Shown here: positions 21,520 through 29,424 of the stretch, one piece after another
Position numbering within the stretch: the stretch's first letter is position 1
Layout: every line of letters begins with the position of its first letter
From: Arthrobacter sp.
Lineage (GTDB): Bacteria; Actinomycetota; Actinomycetes; Actinomycetales; Micrococcaceae
DNA length: 59,547 bases
Direction of reading: 5' to 3'
Assembly (NCBI RefSeq): GCF_031179985.1
Contig: NZ_JAPSHJ010000004.1
Coordinates: forward strand, 1-59,547
Notes under the pieces: model-generated
Told to the model about the DNA's origin: nothing
Database searches by the model: none
Seen by the model: the letters and a program-made list of their open reading frames with translations, nothing else
Program-made: the position numbers and the translations under genes

Positions 21520-24500
21520 GTGTCAGTAGGGCAAGACAACCCAGAGGGCTCCGAGGAGTTCAGGAAATGGCTGTCGGGGCTCAAACCGGTAACCGGTGCA
21601 GACACAATGCTGCGTTTCACCAAAACCCCTGAAGGTTCCATCGACCTGACTAATGCCCATCCCTCAGGGCTGGCGCAGCTGATGGCTGGGCGACGGACCC
21701 GCTTGTCCACCCTGATCCGGGACCGCCAGCAGTACGTCGTAGCGGCCCGCGCATCACGCAACCTCCGCTCCAAGATCTTTGAACTCGGCAATGATCGCGG
21801 AATCGATGCCGCTTACTTTTCCGCCGGAACGGTCGTGTGGACCTCGGCAGTGGGAGGCAAGCCCCAGCGCATCTCAGCGCCGGTGATGCTCACGGCCATC
21901 TCCCTCACCATCCGCCAGGGTGAAGATGACTACGAACTCCAGTTGACTGAACAAGCACAGATTAATCCGGCCCTTATCCGGCACCTTAAAAAGGTCCACG
22001 GCATTGTCTTCGATGTAAATGCCGTCACAAGAATGGCCTACAGCACCGCACGCTTTGATCCCCAGCCGGTTCTCGACCGGCTTGCAACCCTGGTGAAGCC
22101 CATTCACGGCGCCGAAGTAGAGCATAATCTTCTGGTCTCCACCTTCGCTGACCTCTCCGGCAACCTGGATGATCCGTGGATCAACCCGAACAACGCCCTC
22201 GTGGCTGCTTTGGCCAAGGCCGGGGCAGGTGAGCCTGTTGATGTCCCCGCCCTTAAGGAAGACCGCTTTCCCCCGCTCGACGAGCGGGATCCGGCCAACG
22301 AACTGCTGCTCCTCGACGCCGACTTGGATCAGCAGTGCGTCGTGGACTCCGCGCGCGCCGGTGACTCGCTGCTGGTTAGCAGCCCGCCGGGCACGGGCCA
22401 GACGCAGACTGCCATCAACACGATCGGTGCATTGGTCGATGAGGGCAAGTCCGTTCTGGTGGTGGGGGACAGGCGCGCCAGCCTTGGCGAAATATCCTCG
22501 AAGCTGGAGAGCCTCGGGCTGGAATCCATCCTTTTCCAACTCTCCGGCAACGCCGCCCCGCTGCAGCTGAAAGGCCAGTTGATCCGCGCCATCGTGCGGA
22601 ACGAGAAGTCTCTCCAACCCCAGCTGGACAATCTTCACAAGACGCTGACTGAGCACCGCCATGCCCTGCTGGACCACGTGGCTTCACTCCACAATGTCCG
22701 CCAGCGGTGGGGATGCTCCCCATACCAGGCCATGCAGTCACTGGCCGAGTTAACGTCCATTCAGCCGGCTCCGGCTACGACCGTCCGGCTGAAGCGGAGC
22801 GTGCTGGACAGCATCAGGGACCGTGCCGAACTCGCGGGACGGCTCAAGCGTGCCGCCGAACTCGGCAGCTTCAGCCGTGCTTCCACCACTAGCCCCTGGC
22901 ACGGGGCTCGTCTGGTGACCCGGAAGGAGACCGAAGAAGCCCTCGAAGTGGCCCGATCCGTTGAGAAAAAGCTTCCGGTGCTCCGGGACCGGATGAGGGA
23001 GGTAGCCGAACACGCCGAAATCAGCCTGGGTTCCACATTCTCTGAGTGGGGGGCACAGCTCGAACTGCTGATGGCTGTCCGGGAGAGCCTGGACAAGTTC
23101 ACGCCCGACATCTTCGACCGCCCAGTCCATGACCTTATTTCGGCTACCGCTTCCTCCGCCTGGCGACGGGAGCGGAGTATCGACATGCCCTCCATGCAGC
23201 GGTCACGCCTGCGCCGCGTGGCGAAAGAGTACGTACGCCCGGGCGTCCACATTGCCGACCTCCACAGCTCACTGGTGCTGGTCCAGGATCAGCGTGCTTT
23301 GTGGGCCAACTACGCCACAACCCAACGTCACCCGGCGGTGCCTTCAGGGCTGGGCGAAATGAATGTTATGTATCGGAGCCTGGAACGGGAACTGATCCAG
23401 CTTGGTTCGGCCCTGGCCCACACAGCAGCCGGTGGTGACCTCCAAGACGCCCGCTACGAGAAACTGATGGAACGCCTCGAAAGCCTCGTGGCGGATAGCC
23501 GCACCCTGAAGACGCTTCCCGAGCGGACGCTGCTGATTGAAAACATGCGCGAACACGGCCTCGGAGAGCTCCTGACCGACCTTGCCGAGCGCGAGGTGTC
23601 CCCGGATGGCGTAGCTGCCGAACTCGAGCTCGCCTGGTGGCAGTCAGCACTTGAAGCCATGATCAGCGGCGATGACTACCTTGCCATGTCCGACGGAGAA
23701 GCCCTGCGCCAGCTTGAAGCGGAGTACAGGCTGGCAGATAACGCCCACATCGCAAGCGGCGCTGCACGGCTCCGGTGGCAGCTGGCCGAGTGCTGGCGGG
23801 CGGGGATCGCACAGCACGCACGCCAGGCCGACCTCCTCAGAAGCCTGCTGAAGGACGGACGCATCACTTTGAGCGCCTTGACGGCACAGGCTCCGGACCT
23901 CGTGCCCATGCTCGTACCAGTGTGGTCGGTAAGCCCATATTTGCTGACCGGGCTCCTCCCCGTCGACCAGCGCTTCGATGCCGTTGTGATCCTTGACGCT
24001 GAAGCCACTTCACTGCAGGCCGTACTGCCGGCCATTGCCCGCGCACGGCAAGTCATAGCTTTTGGAGATGACCAGATTGCCAGCCCGCGGACATTCACCG
24101 TAGGTGTTGAACGGCTGGCCGCCGGCGAAACACCCTACCAAGGGGTTGAGAGCGCGTACACCGCACTTTCAGCGGTACTGCCGGTCACGCGGTTGCGTTC
24201 GGTGTACCGCGCTGTGGACGAGGACCTCGTGTTGCAGTTGAGCAAGAGCTTTTATGACGGCGAACTCCGCCGTCTGCCCGAGGGACAAGCCGCAACCGGC
24301 CTGGATCGTTCCTTGTTCGTAGAGTACCTTCCGGACGGAACGGGTCTGCCCAGCGCCGATCACGAAGGGGTGGAGTCGGCAGCTGCAGAGGTCAACCGAG
24401 CCGTACAGCTCGTCTTCGAGCACGCACGGCTCCGTCCCAGGACCTCGTTGGCGGTGGTCACTGCAAGTCTTCGCCATGCAGCACGCATCGGGGAAGCCAT

Positions 24501-25722
24501 CCGGCTGCAGCTTCCCAACTATCCGCTGCTGGCCAGCTTTTTCACCGCAGGGCCTGAATCATTCCGAGTGGTTGACCTGGAGCGGGCACAAGGCCTTGTA
24601 CGGGATCATGTCATCTTTTCCCCGGGCTACGGTCGGACTCCCCATGGGCGTGCGCTTCACACGTTCGGACCGTTGTCGGCCGAAGGCGGCAGTGCCAAGT
24701 TTGCCCTTGCCATGACCAGGGCTCGGAGGTCAATGCATGTCCTGAGCTGCTTCCGGCCCGAAGATCTGGATGTCAGCCGGTTGAGCCACGGAGCCCTCAA
24801 CTTTTACGAATTGCTGAACCGCGAAATCGCCGGTAATACCGATCTGGGCACTCCGGCGTCGCGCGCCGCTGCCAGTGAGCAGGCCTTGGGATCCGACCCT
24901 CTGGTCGCGGACCTCGGCGACCGTCTGCGGGCTCGTGGAGCAAGGGTCTGGCACCAGTACGACGGCGTTCTCGACGTTGTGGCCGCTGCGGATCCAATGA
25001 ACACCATTGGGCAGGAAGACGCTGAGATACCGCGCCCTGTTGCCATCGAATCCGATGGCACCGAGCAGTACAGGCTTATGAGTGTCCGTGAACGGAGCCG
25101 GCTCCGCCCGCAACTGCTGGAGCGGCTTGGCTGGAGGTATCTGTCGCTGTGGACTATTGAGGTCTTCACTGACCCTTCAGCCTGCGCAGACCGTATCGGA
25201 GGCTACCTGGGGTTGGAAAAGCCGGTGGCGTCCTCCCGGTCAACAGCTGTGGGCTTCCTGGATGAAGACGTTGATGGCTTGTCACTGGACTCGGGGGCGA
25301 TCAACCATGGGAGCACGGACCATGGAACGACTGACCATAGGACAGCGGAGCGTGGGACGATTGACTCTGCAACCACTGTCCGGGGAGCGACTGACCGCGG
25401 AGCGAACGCGGTTGCCCCGGATCGTGGGGGAGAGGAACGTCAGGCAATGAAACAGAACAATGAACCGCCGGTGCCCCAAAGGGCCACCCAGGACTCCTCG
25501 GAGGCTGCTGCGGGTCGGGCGGCCGAAACTCGCAAAACCGAAACGGAGAGCGCGCCCAGCGAGGAACGGGGCACAGCCAGGCCGGTCCTGATCGGCGCGG
25601 CGTCGAGCGATGTCCTGCCTAACAAAGCCTCCGAAGATGATCCCCGCCGATGGGGAGATCAAGCGTCCGGGTACGACCACGATTCCTGGCTCAAGGAACA
25701 GAAACCTCCCCACTGGGACTGA
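21520..25722 (+). CDS. Large DUF4011 / SF1-helicase-like / MTES_1575-nuclease-like protein with degenerate motifs
   Basis: 1400 residues. The front (about 10-270) resembles DUF4011 (RISAPVMLTAISLTI, QINPALIRHLKKVHGI). The middle resembles UPF1-type SF1 helicases, but Walker A reads PPGTGQTQT with Gln294 in place of Lys, motif II reads VVILDAEATS (residues 826-829 are DAEA rather than DEAS), and the late motif is FALAMTRARRSMHVLS. The end (about 1130-1250) resembles the Vsr-like REase_MTES_1575 domain: LDVVAAADP, then E1177-S-D1179-G and RPQLLERLGWRYLSLWTIEVF. Residues about 1260-1400 are disordered with a T-D-H repeat. I chose GTG 21520 because GAAGG precedes it; ATG 21454 is the alternative. 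Active relatives include helicase-nucleases linked to defence; this one may be a structural or regulatory derivative. Confidence 0.8.
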   Translation: MSVGQDNPEGSEEFRKWLSGLKPVTGADTMLRFTKTPEGSIDLTNAHPSGLAQLMAGRRTRLSTLIRDRQQYVVAARASRNLRSKIFELGNDRGIDAAYFSAGTVVWTSAVGGKPQRISAPVMLTAISLTIRQGEDDYELQLTEQAQINPALIRHLKKVHGIVFDVNAVTRMAYSTARFDPQPVLDRLATLVKPIHGAEVEHNLLVSTFADLSGNLDDPWINPNNALVAALAKAGAGEPVDVPALKEDRFPPLDERDPANELLLLDADLDQQCVVDSARAGDSLLVSSPPGTGQTQTAINTIGALVDEGKSVLVVGDRRASLGEISSKLESLGLESILFQLSGNAAPLQLKGQLIRAIVRNEKSLQPQLDNLHKTLTEHRHALLDHVASLHNVRQRWGCSPYQAMQSLAELTSIQPAPATTVRLKRSVLDSIRDRAELAGRLKRAAELGSFSRASTTSPWHGARLVTRKETEEALEVARSVEKKLPVLRDRMREVAEHAEISLGSTFSEWGAQLELLMAVRESLDKFTPDIFDRPVHDLISATASSAWRRERSIDMPSMQRSRLRRVAKEYVRPGVHIADLHSSLVLVQDQRALWANYATTQRHPAVPSGLGEMNVMYRSLERELIQLGSALAHTAAGGDLQDARYEKLMERLESLVADSRTLKTLPERTLLIENMREHGLGELLTDLAEREVSPDGVAAELELAWWQSALEAMISGDDYLAMSDGEALRQLEAEYRLADNAHIASGAARLRWQLAECWRAGIAQHARQADLLRSLLKDGRITLSALTAQAPDLVPMLVPVWSVSPYLLTGLLPVDQRFDAVVILDAEATSLQAVLPAIARARQVIAFGDDQIASPRTFTVGVERLAAGETPYQGVESAYTALSAVLPVTRLRSVYRAVDEDLVLQLSKSFYDGELRRLPEGQAATGLDRSLFVEYLPDGTGLPSADHEGVESAAAEVNRAVQLVFEHARLRPRTSLAVVTASLRHAARIGEAIRLQLPNYPLLASFFTAGPESFRVVDLERAQGLVRDHVIFSPGYGRTPHGRALHTFGPLSAEGGSAKFALAMTRARRSMHVLSCFRPEDLDVSRLSHGALNFYELLNREIAGNTDLGTPASRAAASEQALGSDPLVADLGDRLRARGARVWHQYDGVLDVVAAADPMNTIGQEDAEIPRPVAIESDGTEQYRLMSVRERSRLRPQLLERLGWRYLSLWTIEVFTDPSACADRIGGYLGLEKPVASSRSTAVGFLDEDVDGLSLDSGAINHGSTDHGTTDHRTAERGTIDSATTVRGATDRGANAVAPDRGGEERQAMKQNNEPPVPQRATQDSSEAAAGRAAETRKTETESAPSEERGTARPVLIGAASSDVLPNKASEDDPRRWGDQASGYDHDSWLKEQKPPHWD
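25300..25420 (+). repeat. Imperfect short coding repeat (T-D-H-G-T) in the helicase-like gene
   Basis: The encoded text runs HGSTDHGTTDHRTAERGT and continues IDSATTVRGATDRGAN, an imperfect five-to-six residue unit built on T-D-x-G/R. At DNA level units like GGGACNAN(T/C)GACCAT recur. It looks like slippage-prone linker expansion between the nuclease-like domain and the C-terminal tail. Confidence 0.6.
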
Positions 25723-25755
25723 TCTTTTGCCGGTCCGTACACAATGGACGGGAGG

Positions 25756-26475
25756 TCAGCCCACCAGAACGAAGAACAGTTTTCCTTTCGTCGAAGCTCC
25801 GGCAAGGCGGCCGGCCTGGTCAGGGTTGGCTGCCACGACGATGAGACCGTCGGCGTCTTCATTTTCCAGCCATTGACCGGTCTTGCCGCCCTGGGCCGAG
25901 GTCCAGAGAACCGGCACGGATTCCGCCAGGACCTCGGAAGAAGCCTGCTGCTCGTAGCTGTTCCCTCCTGTCAGGACCACCTTGATGAGTTGCCCGGGGG
26001 CGAGAAGCTGGATGGATGACTGATCGGCCAAGCGGAGCGGGACGGCTGCAGAACCCGGCGGCGCTCCCGTGAGGAGACCTGGCCCCACCAGGTGGGAATC
26101 GGCGAACAATTGCCCCTTCCGCAGAGGTGCCGCCAGTTGTTTTCCCTTCAGCCCAGTGGAGTCGGTGTAGGAGCCTTCCGGCAAGAGCTCCAAGGGAAGA
26201 TGGACCTCCATAACGTCGTCAGGGCCAAGCGTCCTGCCTGTGGGAAGATCCTGGACGGCAGCCATGACACTCAGTGTCTGGGCAGGAGCAGGGGTGAGCT
26301 GTTGGACAGTGATGCCGGCTGCTGCACTGAGCAAAAGCGCTACGGCAAGCCGACGGTTCCTGTTGAGCCAGCCCAGCACTCTCCTTTGAGGTGAGCCCGA
26401 ATGTTGCCCTCTGCGGGAGTTTCGCGAACCACGAAAGTCTGGAGCGTTGGCGCGGGCGGTTCCTTTGAGCGGCAT
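25756..26475 (-). CDS. SAF-domain protein (CpaB/RcpC-like), orphan
   Basis: 239 residues: a basic N-terminal tail (about 1-40, RRVLGWLNRNRR), one membrane helix (about 43-60, LAVALLLSAAAGITV), then a SAF domain (about 70-135: VMAAVQDLPTGRTLGPDDVMEVHLP, GKQLAAPLRKGQLF) and a CpaB/RcpC-like C-terminal part (about 150-239). In Flp/Tad pili this family forms a periplasmic channel or chaperone, but no other tad or flp gene is present, so it may have another envelope role. ATG at 26475 follows a TAGCTT box by six bases, hence probably leaderless. It lies tail to tail with the helicase-like gene, 33 bases apart. Confidence 0.82.
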   Translation of the reverse strand: MPLKGTARANAPDFRGSRNSRRGQHSGSPQRRVLGWLNRNRRLAVALLLSAAAGITVQQLTPAPAQTLSVMAAVQDLPTGRTLGPDDVMEVHLPLELLPEGSYTDSTGLKGKQLAAPLRKGQLFADSHLVGPGLLTGAPPGSAAVPLRLADQSSIQLLAPGQLIKVVLTGGNSYEQQASSEVLAESVPVLWTSAQGGKTGQWLENEDADGLIVVAANPDQAGRLAGASTKGKLFFVLVG

Positions 26476-26481
26476 ACAGCC

Positions 26482-26487
26482 AAGCTA
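26482..26487 (-). promoter_or_regulatory. -10 box TAGCTT, leaderless start of SAF gene
   Basis: Read on the minus strand: TAGCTT, six bases GGCTGT, then ATG at 26475. Confidence 0.6.
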
Positions 26488-26587
26488 CAGAGGGCCGAAT
26501 GGCCTGAAACAGAGTCGCAGGCGCCTATGTGGAAAAGTACTGCGCGACGGAATGGTTTTGCACAGTTGAAGAGTTACAAAGCGAGCG

Positions 26588-26914
26588 TCAGTTGGCGGCA
26601 GCAGACGCTGGAGCGCTGGGCGAGCCTTTGCTGGAAGAAGCCCCGGCGGAGGAAGCGGTGCCCGAAGAAGCGGCGGCGGTAGTGCTGGCCCCTGCAGCGC
26701 TGCTGGGGGCGGATGCGGCAACTCCGCCGGCCTTGGCGTCGCGTGAATCCGTCCGGTAGAAGCCGGAGCCCTTGAACACAACTCCGACACTGTTGAACTT
26801 TTTGCGCAAGGTTCCCTGGCACTCAGGGCAGGAGGTGAGGGTGCTGTCAGTGAATGACTGCACGATGTCGAAGGCGTGGCTGCAGTCCTTGCAGGCATAT
26901 GCATACGTGGGCAC
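26588..26914 (-). CDS. FmdB-family zinc ribbon, similar to mycobacterial Ruc
   Basis: 108 residues. The N-terminal zinc ribbon (1-45) has two CxxC pairs, CKDC and CPEC, in PTYAYACKDCSHAFDIVQSF, followed by RKKFNSVGVVFKGSGFYRTDSR. Residues 65-108 are almost only Ala, Ser, Gly and Thr and must be disordered. The plan is that of M. tuberculosis Rv0991c (Ruc), described as a redox-regulated chaperone whose disordered tail is released when the zinc cysteines oxidise. Placement next to the 5-formyl-THF cyclo-ligase gene matches Rv0991c-Rv0992c. GTG start with GAGGAGGA upstream. The chaperone role here is by analogy. Confidence 0.88.
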   Translation of the reverse strand: MPTYAYACKDCSHAFDIVQSFTDSTLTSCPECQGTLRKKFNSVGVVFKGSGFYRTDSRDAKAGGVAASAPSSAAGASTTAAASSGTASSAGASSSKGSPSAPASAAAN

Positions 26915-27041
26915 TGAAATTCCTCCTCTTGGGCAAACGATCAGGTCCCGTGCTGCCCGACGGATTTCCGTTTCCGGATGCCCGCCCTTAGCAGTCGCAG
27001 GGCCTGAGTGCTAATTCTATCATCCCGTCCATTGGCGTCCG

Positions 27042-27665
27042 TCACAGTTGGATGATCGCCGACGGTGTCAGGATGCAGCGGACTGGCTGGTCGAAGGCTT
27101 CGGCTGGAATGGAGCCCTCTGCCAGCACCTCGCTGTCATAAACAACCGCTATTCCGGGAACATTCCATCCCCCCGCACCGAGGTCAGCCAGTAGGCGGTC
27201 GTAGTAGCCGCCGCCCTGCCCTATTCTGTTGCCGTCCCGGTCCACAGCCGTGGCTGGCAGGAACATTCCTGTTGCGGAGCCAACAACACTTAGATCATGC
27301 TGTTCCCCTACTGGTTCCTGTATCGGGGCGTATTTGCTCCTCGTGAAGGCGGAGTCGGGTGTCCAGTAGACCCAGCTCAATGTGCGCTCGGGTTGGCAAA
27401 CCGGCAGCAGTATCCGGTTGCCGGCCGCGTGGAGCGCATGGATGAGGCGGAGAGTGGGCGGTTCCGTTCCAACTCCAAGGTAGGCGGCAAAGGTGGCTGA
27501 TTCCGCTGTCCGCAATTTACCCGCAGCCAGCTGCTCCGAAACCTGCTGGTTGGCCCACGTCAGACCCTGGACGGCGAGGTCTCTACCAGCCTGGTTTCGG
27601 TCATCTTCTGTCATGGCAGCACGTGCCATCCGATGCCGGGAACGCAACAGTTCTTTCACTGACAT
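27042..27665 (-). CDS. 5-formyltetrahydrofolate cyclo-ligase
   Basis: ATP-dependent conversion of 5-formyl-THF to 5,10-methenyl-THF, returning stored folate to one-carbon metabolism. 207 residues. It starts MSVKELLRSRHRMARAAM; the basic RSRHR supports nucleotide binding. Key motif near the C-terminus is DRDGNRIGQGGGYYDRLLADL, and VYDSEVL lies close to the end. ATG at 27665 follows GAAAGG by seven bases. It is divergent from galU (95 bases apart) and upstream of the fmdB-type gene on the same strand, with 127 bases between. Confidence 0.94.
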   Translation of the reverse strand: MSVKELLRSRHRMARAAMTEDDRNQAGRDLAVQGLTWANQQVSEQLAAGKLRTAESATFAAYLGVGTEPPTLRLIHALHAAGNRILLPVCQPERTLSWVYWTPDSAFTRSKYAPIQEPVGEQHDLSVVGSATGMFLPATAVDRDGNRIGQGGGYYDRLLADLGAGGWNVPGIAVVYDSEVLAEGSIPAEAFDQPVRCILTPSAIIQL

Positions 27666-27748
27666 TGGAGTGCCTTTCAGTCCCCGTCACCGTTTCTACG
27701 TGGGCAACCGGAGCATTTGAATGATTACCCAATAACTGGCGCCTCCGT

Positions 27749-27754
27749 TAGATT
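27749..27754 (+). promoter_or_regulatory. -10 box TAGATT, leaderless start of galU
   Basis: TAGATT, six bases AGTCCA, then GTG at 27761; no ribosome site. Confidence 0.7.
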
Positions 27755-27760
27755 AGTCCA

Positions 27761-28666
27761 GTGACTACCACCAACGCATCCGTCCGCAAGGCTGTCATCC
27801 CCGCCGCGGGTCTCGGAACCAGATTCCTCCCGGCGACGAAGGCAATGCCTAAGGAAATGCTCCCCGTCGTGGACAAGCCGGCCATTCAGTACGTCGTCGA
27901 AGAGGCGGTCAATGTGGGCCTCAGTGACGTGCTGATGATTACGGGCCGGAACAAGCGTGCACTGGAGGATCACTTCGACCGGGTTCCGGCCCTTGAAGCC
28001 ATGCTGGAGGCCAAGGGAGATACCACCAAGCTGGAGTCCATCCAGGCAGCCAGCAACCTGGGCGACATTCACTATGTCCGGCAAGGAGACCCCAAGGGGC
28101 TTGGCCATGCCGTCCTCCGTGCCAAACAACACGTCGGATATGAGCCCTTTGCCGTGCTCCTGGGCGATGACCTCATCGATGCCCGGGATGAACTGCTCAG
28201 CACGATGATCGAAGTGCAGGCTAAAACCGGCGGTTCAGTTGTAGCGCTTATTGAGGTGGAACCTTCCCAGATCAGCTCCTACGGGTGTGCAGACATCGAA
28301 GAGCTTGACGGCGAGAGCTACGTCAGGGTCAGGCACTTGGTCGAAAAGCCCGAACCGCACGAGGCCCCCTCTAACCTGGCCCTGATCGGCCGTTATGTCC
28401 TCCACCCCGCCGTGTTCGAAGTGCTGGAAGGCACTGAGCCGGGCCGCGGCGGAGAAATTCAGCTGACCGACGCCTTGCAGGAACTGGCTGCCGGCGACGC
28501 CGATGGTCATGGAGTCTACGGTGTTGTTTTCCGGGGCCGGCGCTACGATACCGGTGACAAACTGAGTTACCTGAAAGCCTGCGTGGAACTGGCGTGTGAC
28601 AGCGAGGACCTTGGCCCCGGGCTTCGGGACTGGTTGCCTGACTTCACTGCAAGCCTGTCTAAATAA
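27761..28666 (+). CDS. galU: UTP-glucose-1-phosphate uridylyltransferase
   Basis: Makes UDP-glucose from UTP and glucose-1-phosphate for cell-envelope glycans and trehalose. 301 residues. Nucleotidyltransferase signature AVIPAAGLGTRFLPATKAMPKE is split as AAGLGTR plus K-x-M-P-K-E-M-L-P. VLLGDDL carries the metal-binding Asp pair, and LVEKPEP and GRGGEIQLTDAL follow. GTG start is fixed by the leaderless-type -10 box. The GNAT gene starts six bases after its stop, so the two form an operon, as in mycobacteria. Confidence 0.97.
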   Translation: MTTTNASVRKAVIPAAGLGTRFLPATKAMPKEMLPVVDKPAIQYVVEEAVNVGLSDVLMITGRNKRALEDHFDRVPALEAMLEAKGDTTKLESIQAASNLGDIHYVRQGDPKGLGHAVLRAKQHVGYEPFAVLLGDDLIDARDELLSTMIEVQAKTGGSVVALIEVEPSQISSYGCADIEELDGESYVRVRHLVEKPEPHEAPSNLALIGRYVLHPAVFEVLEGTEPGRGGEIQLTDALQELAAGDADGHGVYGVVFRGRRYDTGDKLSYLKACVELACDSEDLGPGLRDWLPDFTASLSK

Positions 28667-28672
28667 CTGTCG

Positions 28673-29290
28673 ATGGGCAGTTCCATTTGGCCGGTGACAC
28701 TTACCTGCGGCGAGCTCGTTCTGCGTCCTATCCGCTATCGGGATCGCAAGGAGTGGACAGAGGTCCGTTCCCGCAACAGGGACTGGCTGGCTCCGTGGGA
28801 GGCTTCAAATCCGATTGCGGGCGGTCAACTTCCCAGTTACCGGCAGATGGTCAGATCGCTCAATATCCAGACGGCTCAAGGAACTGCGCTGCCTTTTTTG
28901 ATCACGGAATGGACTCCAGGTGTCCGCGAACCGGTGATTATCGGGCAACTGACGGTTTCGTCAATTGTCTGGGGCTCTGCCATGATGGCAACCCTCGGTT
29001 ACTGGGTGGACAGGTCCCACGCTGGAAGGGGCATTGCTCCCACTGCGGTTGCGATGGCCACTGACCACTGCTTCGGTACCTTGGGGCTCCATCGCATGGA
29101 AATCAACATCAAGCCTGATAACGGACCCAGCCTTCGCGTAGTCGAGAAGCTTGGTTTCCGGGATGAGGGGTATCGGCCACGCTTCCTCCACATCAATGGC
29201 GAATGGGCGGACCACCGATCATTCGCCCTCACAACTGAAGAAGTTCCGGAAGGGATTCTCAACCGCTGGCTCCAAAACCGTCCCAGCTAG
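28673..29290 (+). CDS. GNAT N-acetyltransferase, RimJ/RimL-like
   Basis: 205-residue acetyl-CoA-dependent N-acetyltransferase similar to RimJ, which acetylates N-termini of ribosomal proteins. LRPIRYRDRKEWTEVRSRN is the usual entry. The acetyl-CoA loop is DRSHAGRGIAPTAVAMA (R/Q-x-x-G-x-G/A form), and NIKPDNGPSLRVVEKLGF is the strand-helix near the C-terminus. It follows galU by six bases. In M. tuberculosis galU, moeA1 and rimJ lie in this order; moeA is absent here. The substrate is inferred from that context only. Confidence 0.88.
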   Translation: MGSSIWPVTLTCGELVLRPIRYRDRKEWTEVRSRNRDWLAPWEASNPIAGGQLPSYRQMVRSLNIQTAQGTALPFLITEWTPGVREPVIIGQLTVSSIVWGSAMMATLGYWVDRSHAGRGIAPTAVAMATDHCFGTLGLHRMEINIKPDNGPSLRVVEKLGFRDEGYRPRFLHINGEWADHRSFALTTEEVPEGILNRWLQNRPS

Positions 29291-29411
29291 GATTCAGCTT
29301 CAGCAGACGAAGGAAGACCCCGGGACGGGTACAGTCGGGATTAGACCAGTGATTTTGATACGGACCTGCGACACACCGTGGACAATGCGAGCCCGCTTCA
29401 TGTATTGCTCA

Positions 29412-29417
29412 TACCGT
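29412..29417 (+). promoter_or_regulatory. -10 box TACCGT before the Rv0996-like gene
   Basis: TACCGT is followed by seven bases and then GTG at 29425, close to the leaderless spacing; an earlier TTG at 29419 would be only one base after the box. Confidence 0.45.
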
Positions 29418-29424
29418 TTTGAGT

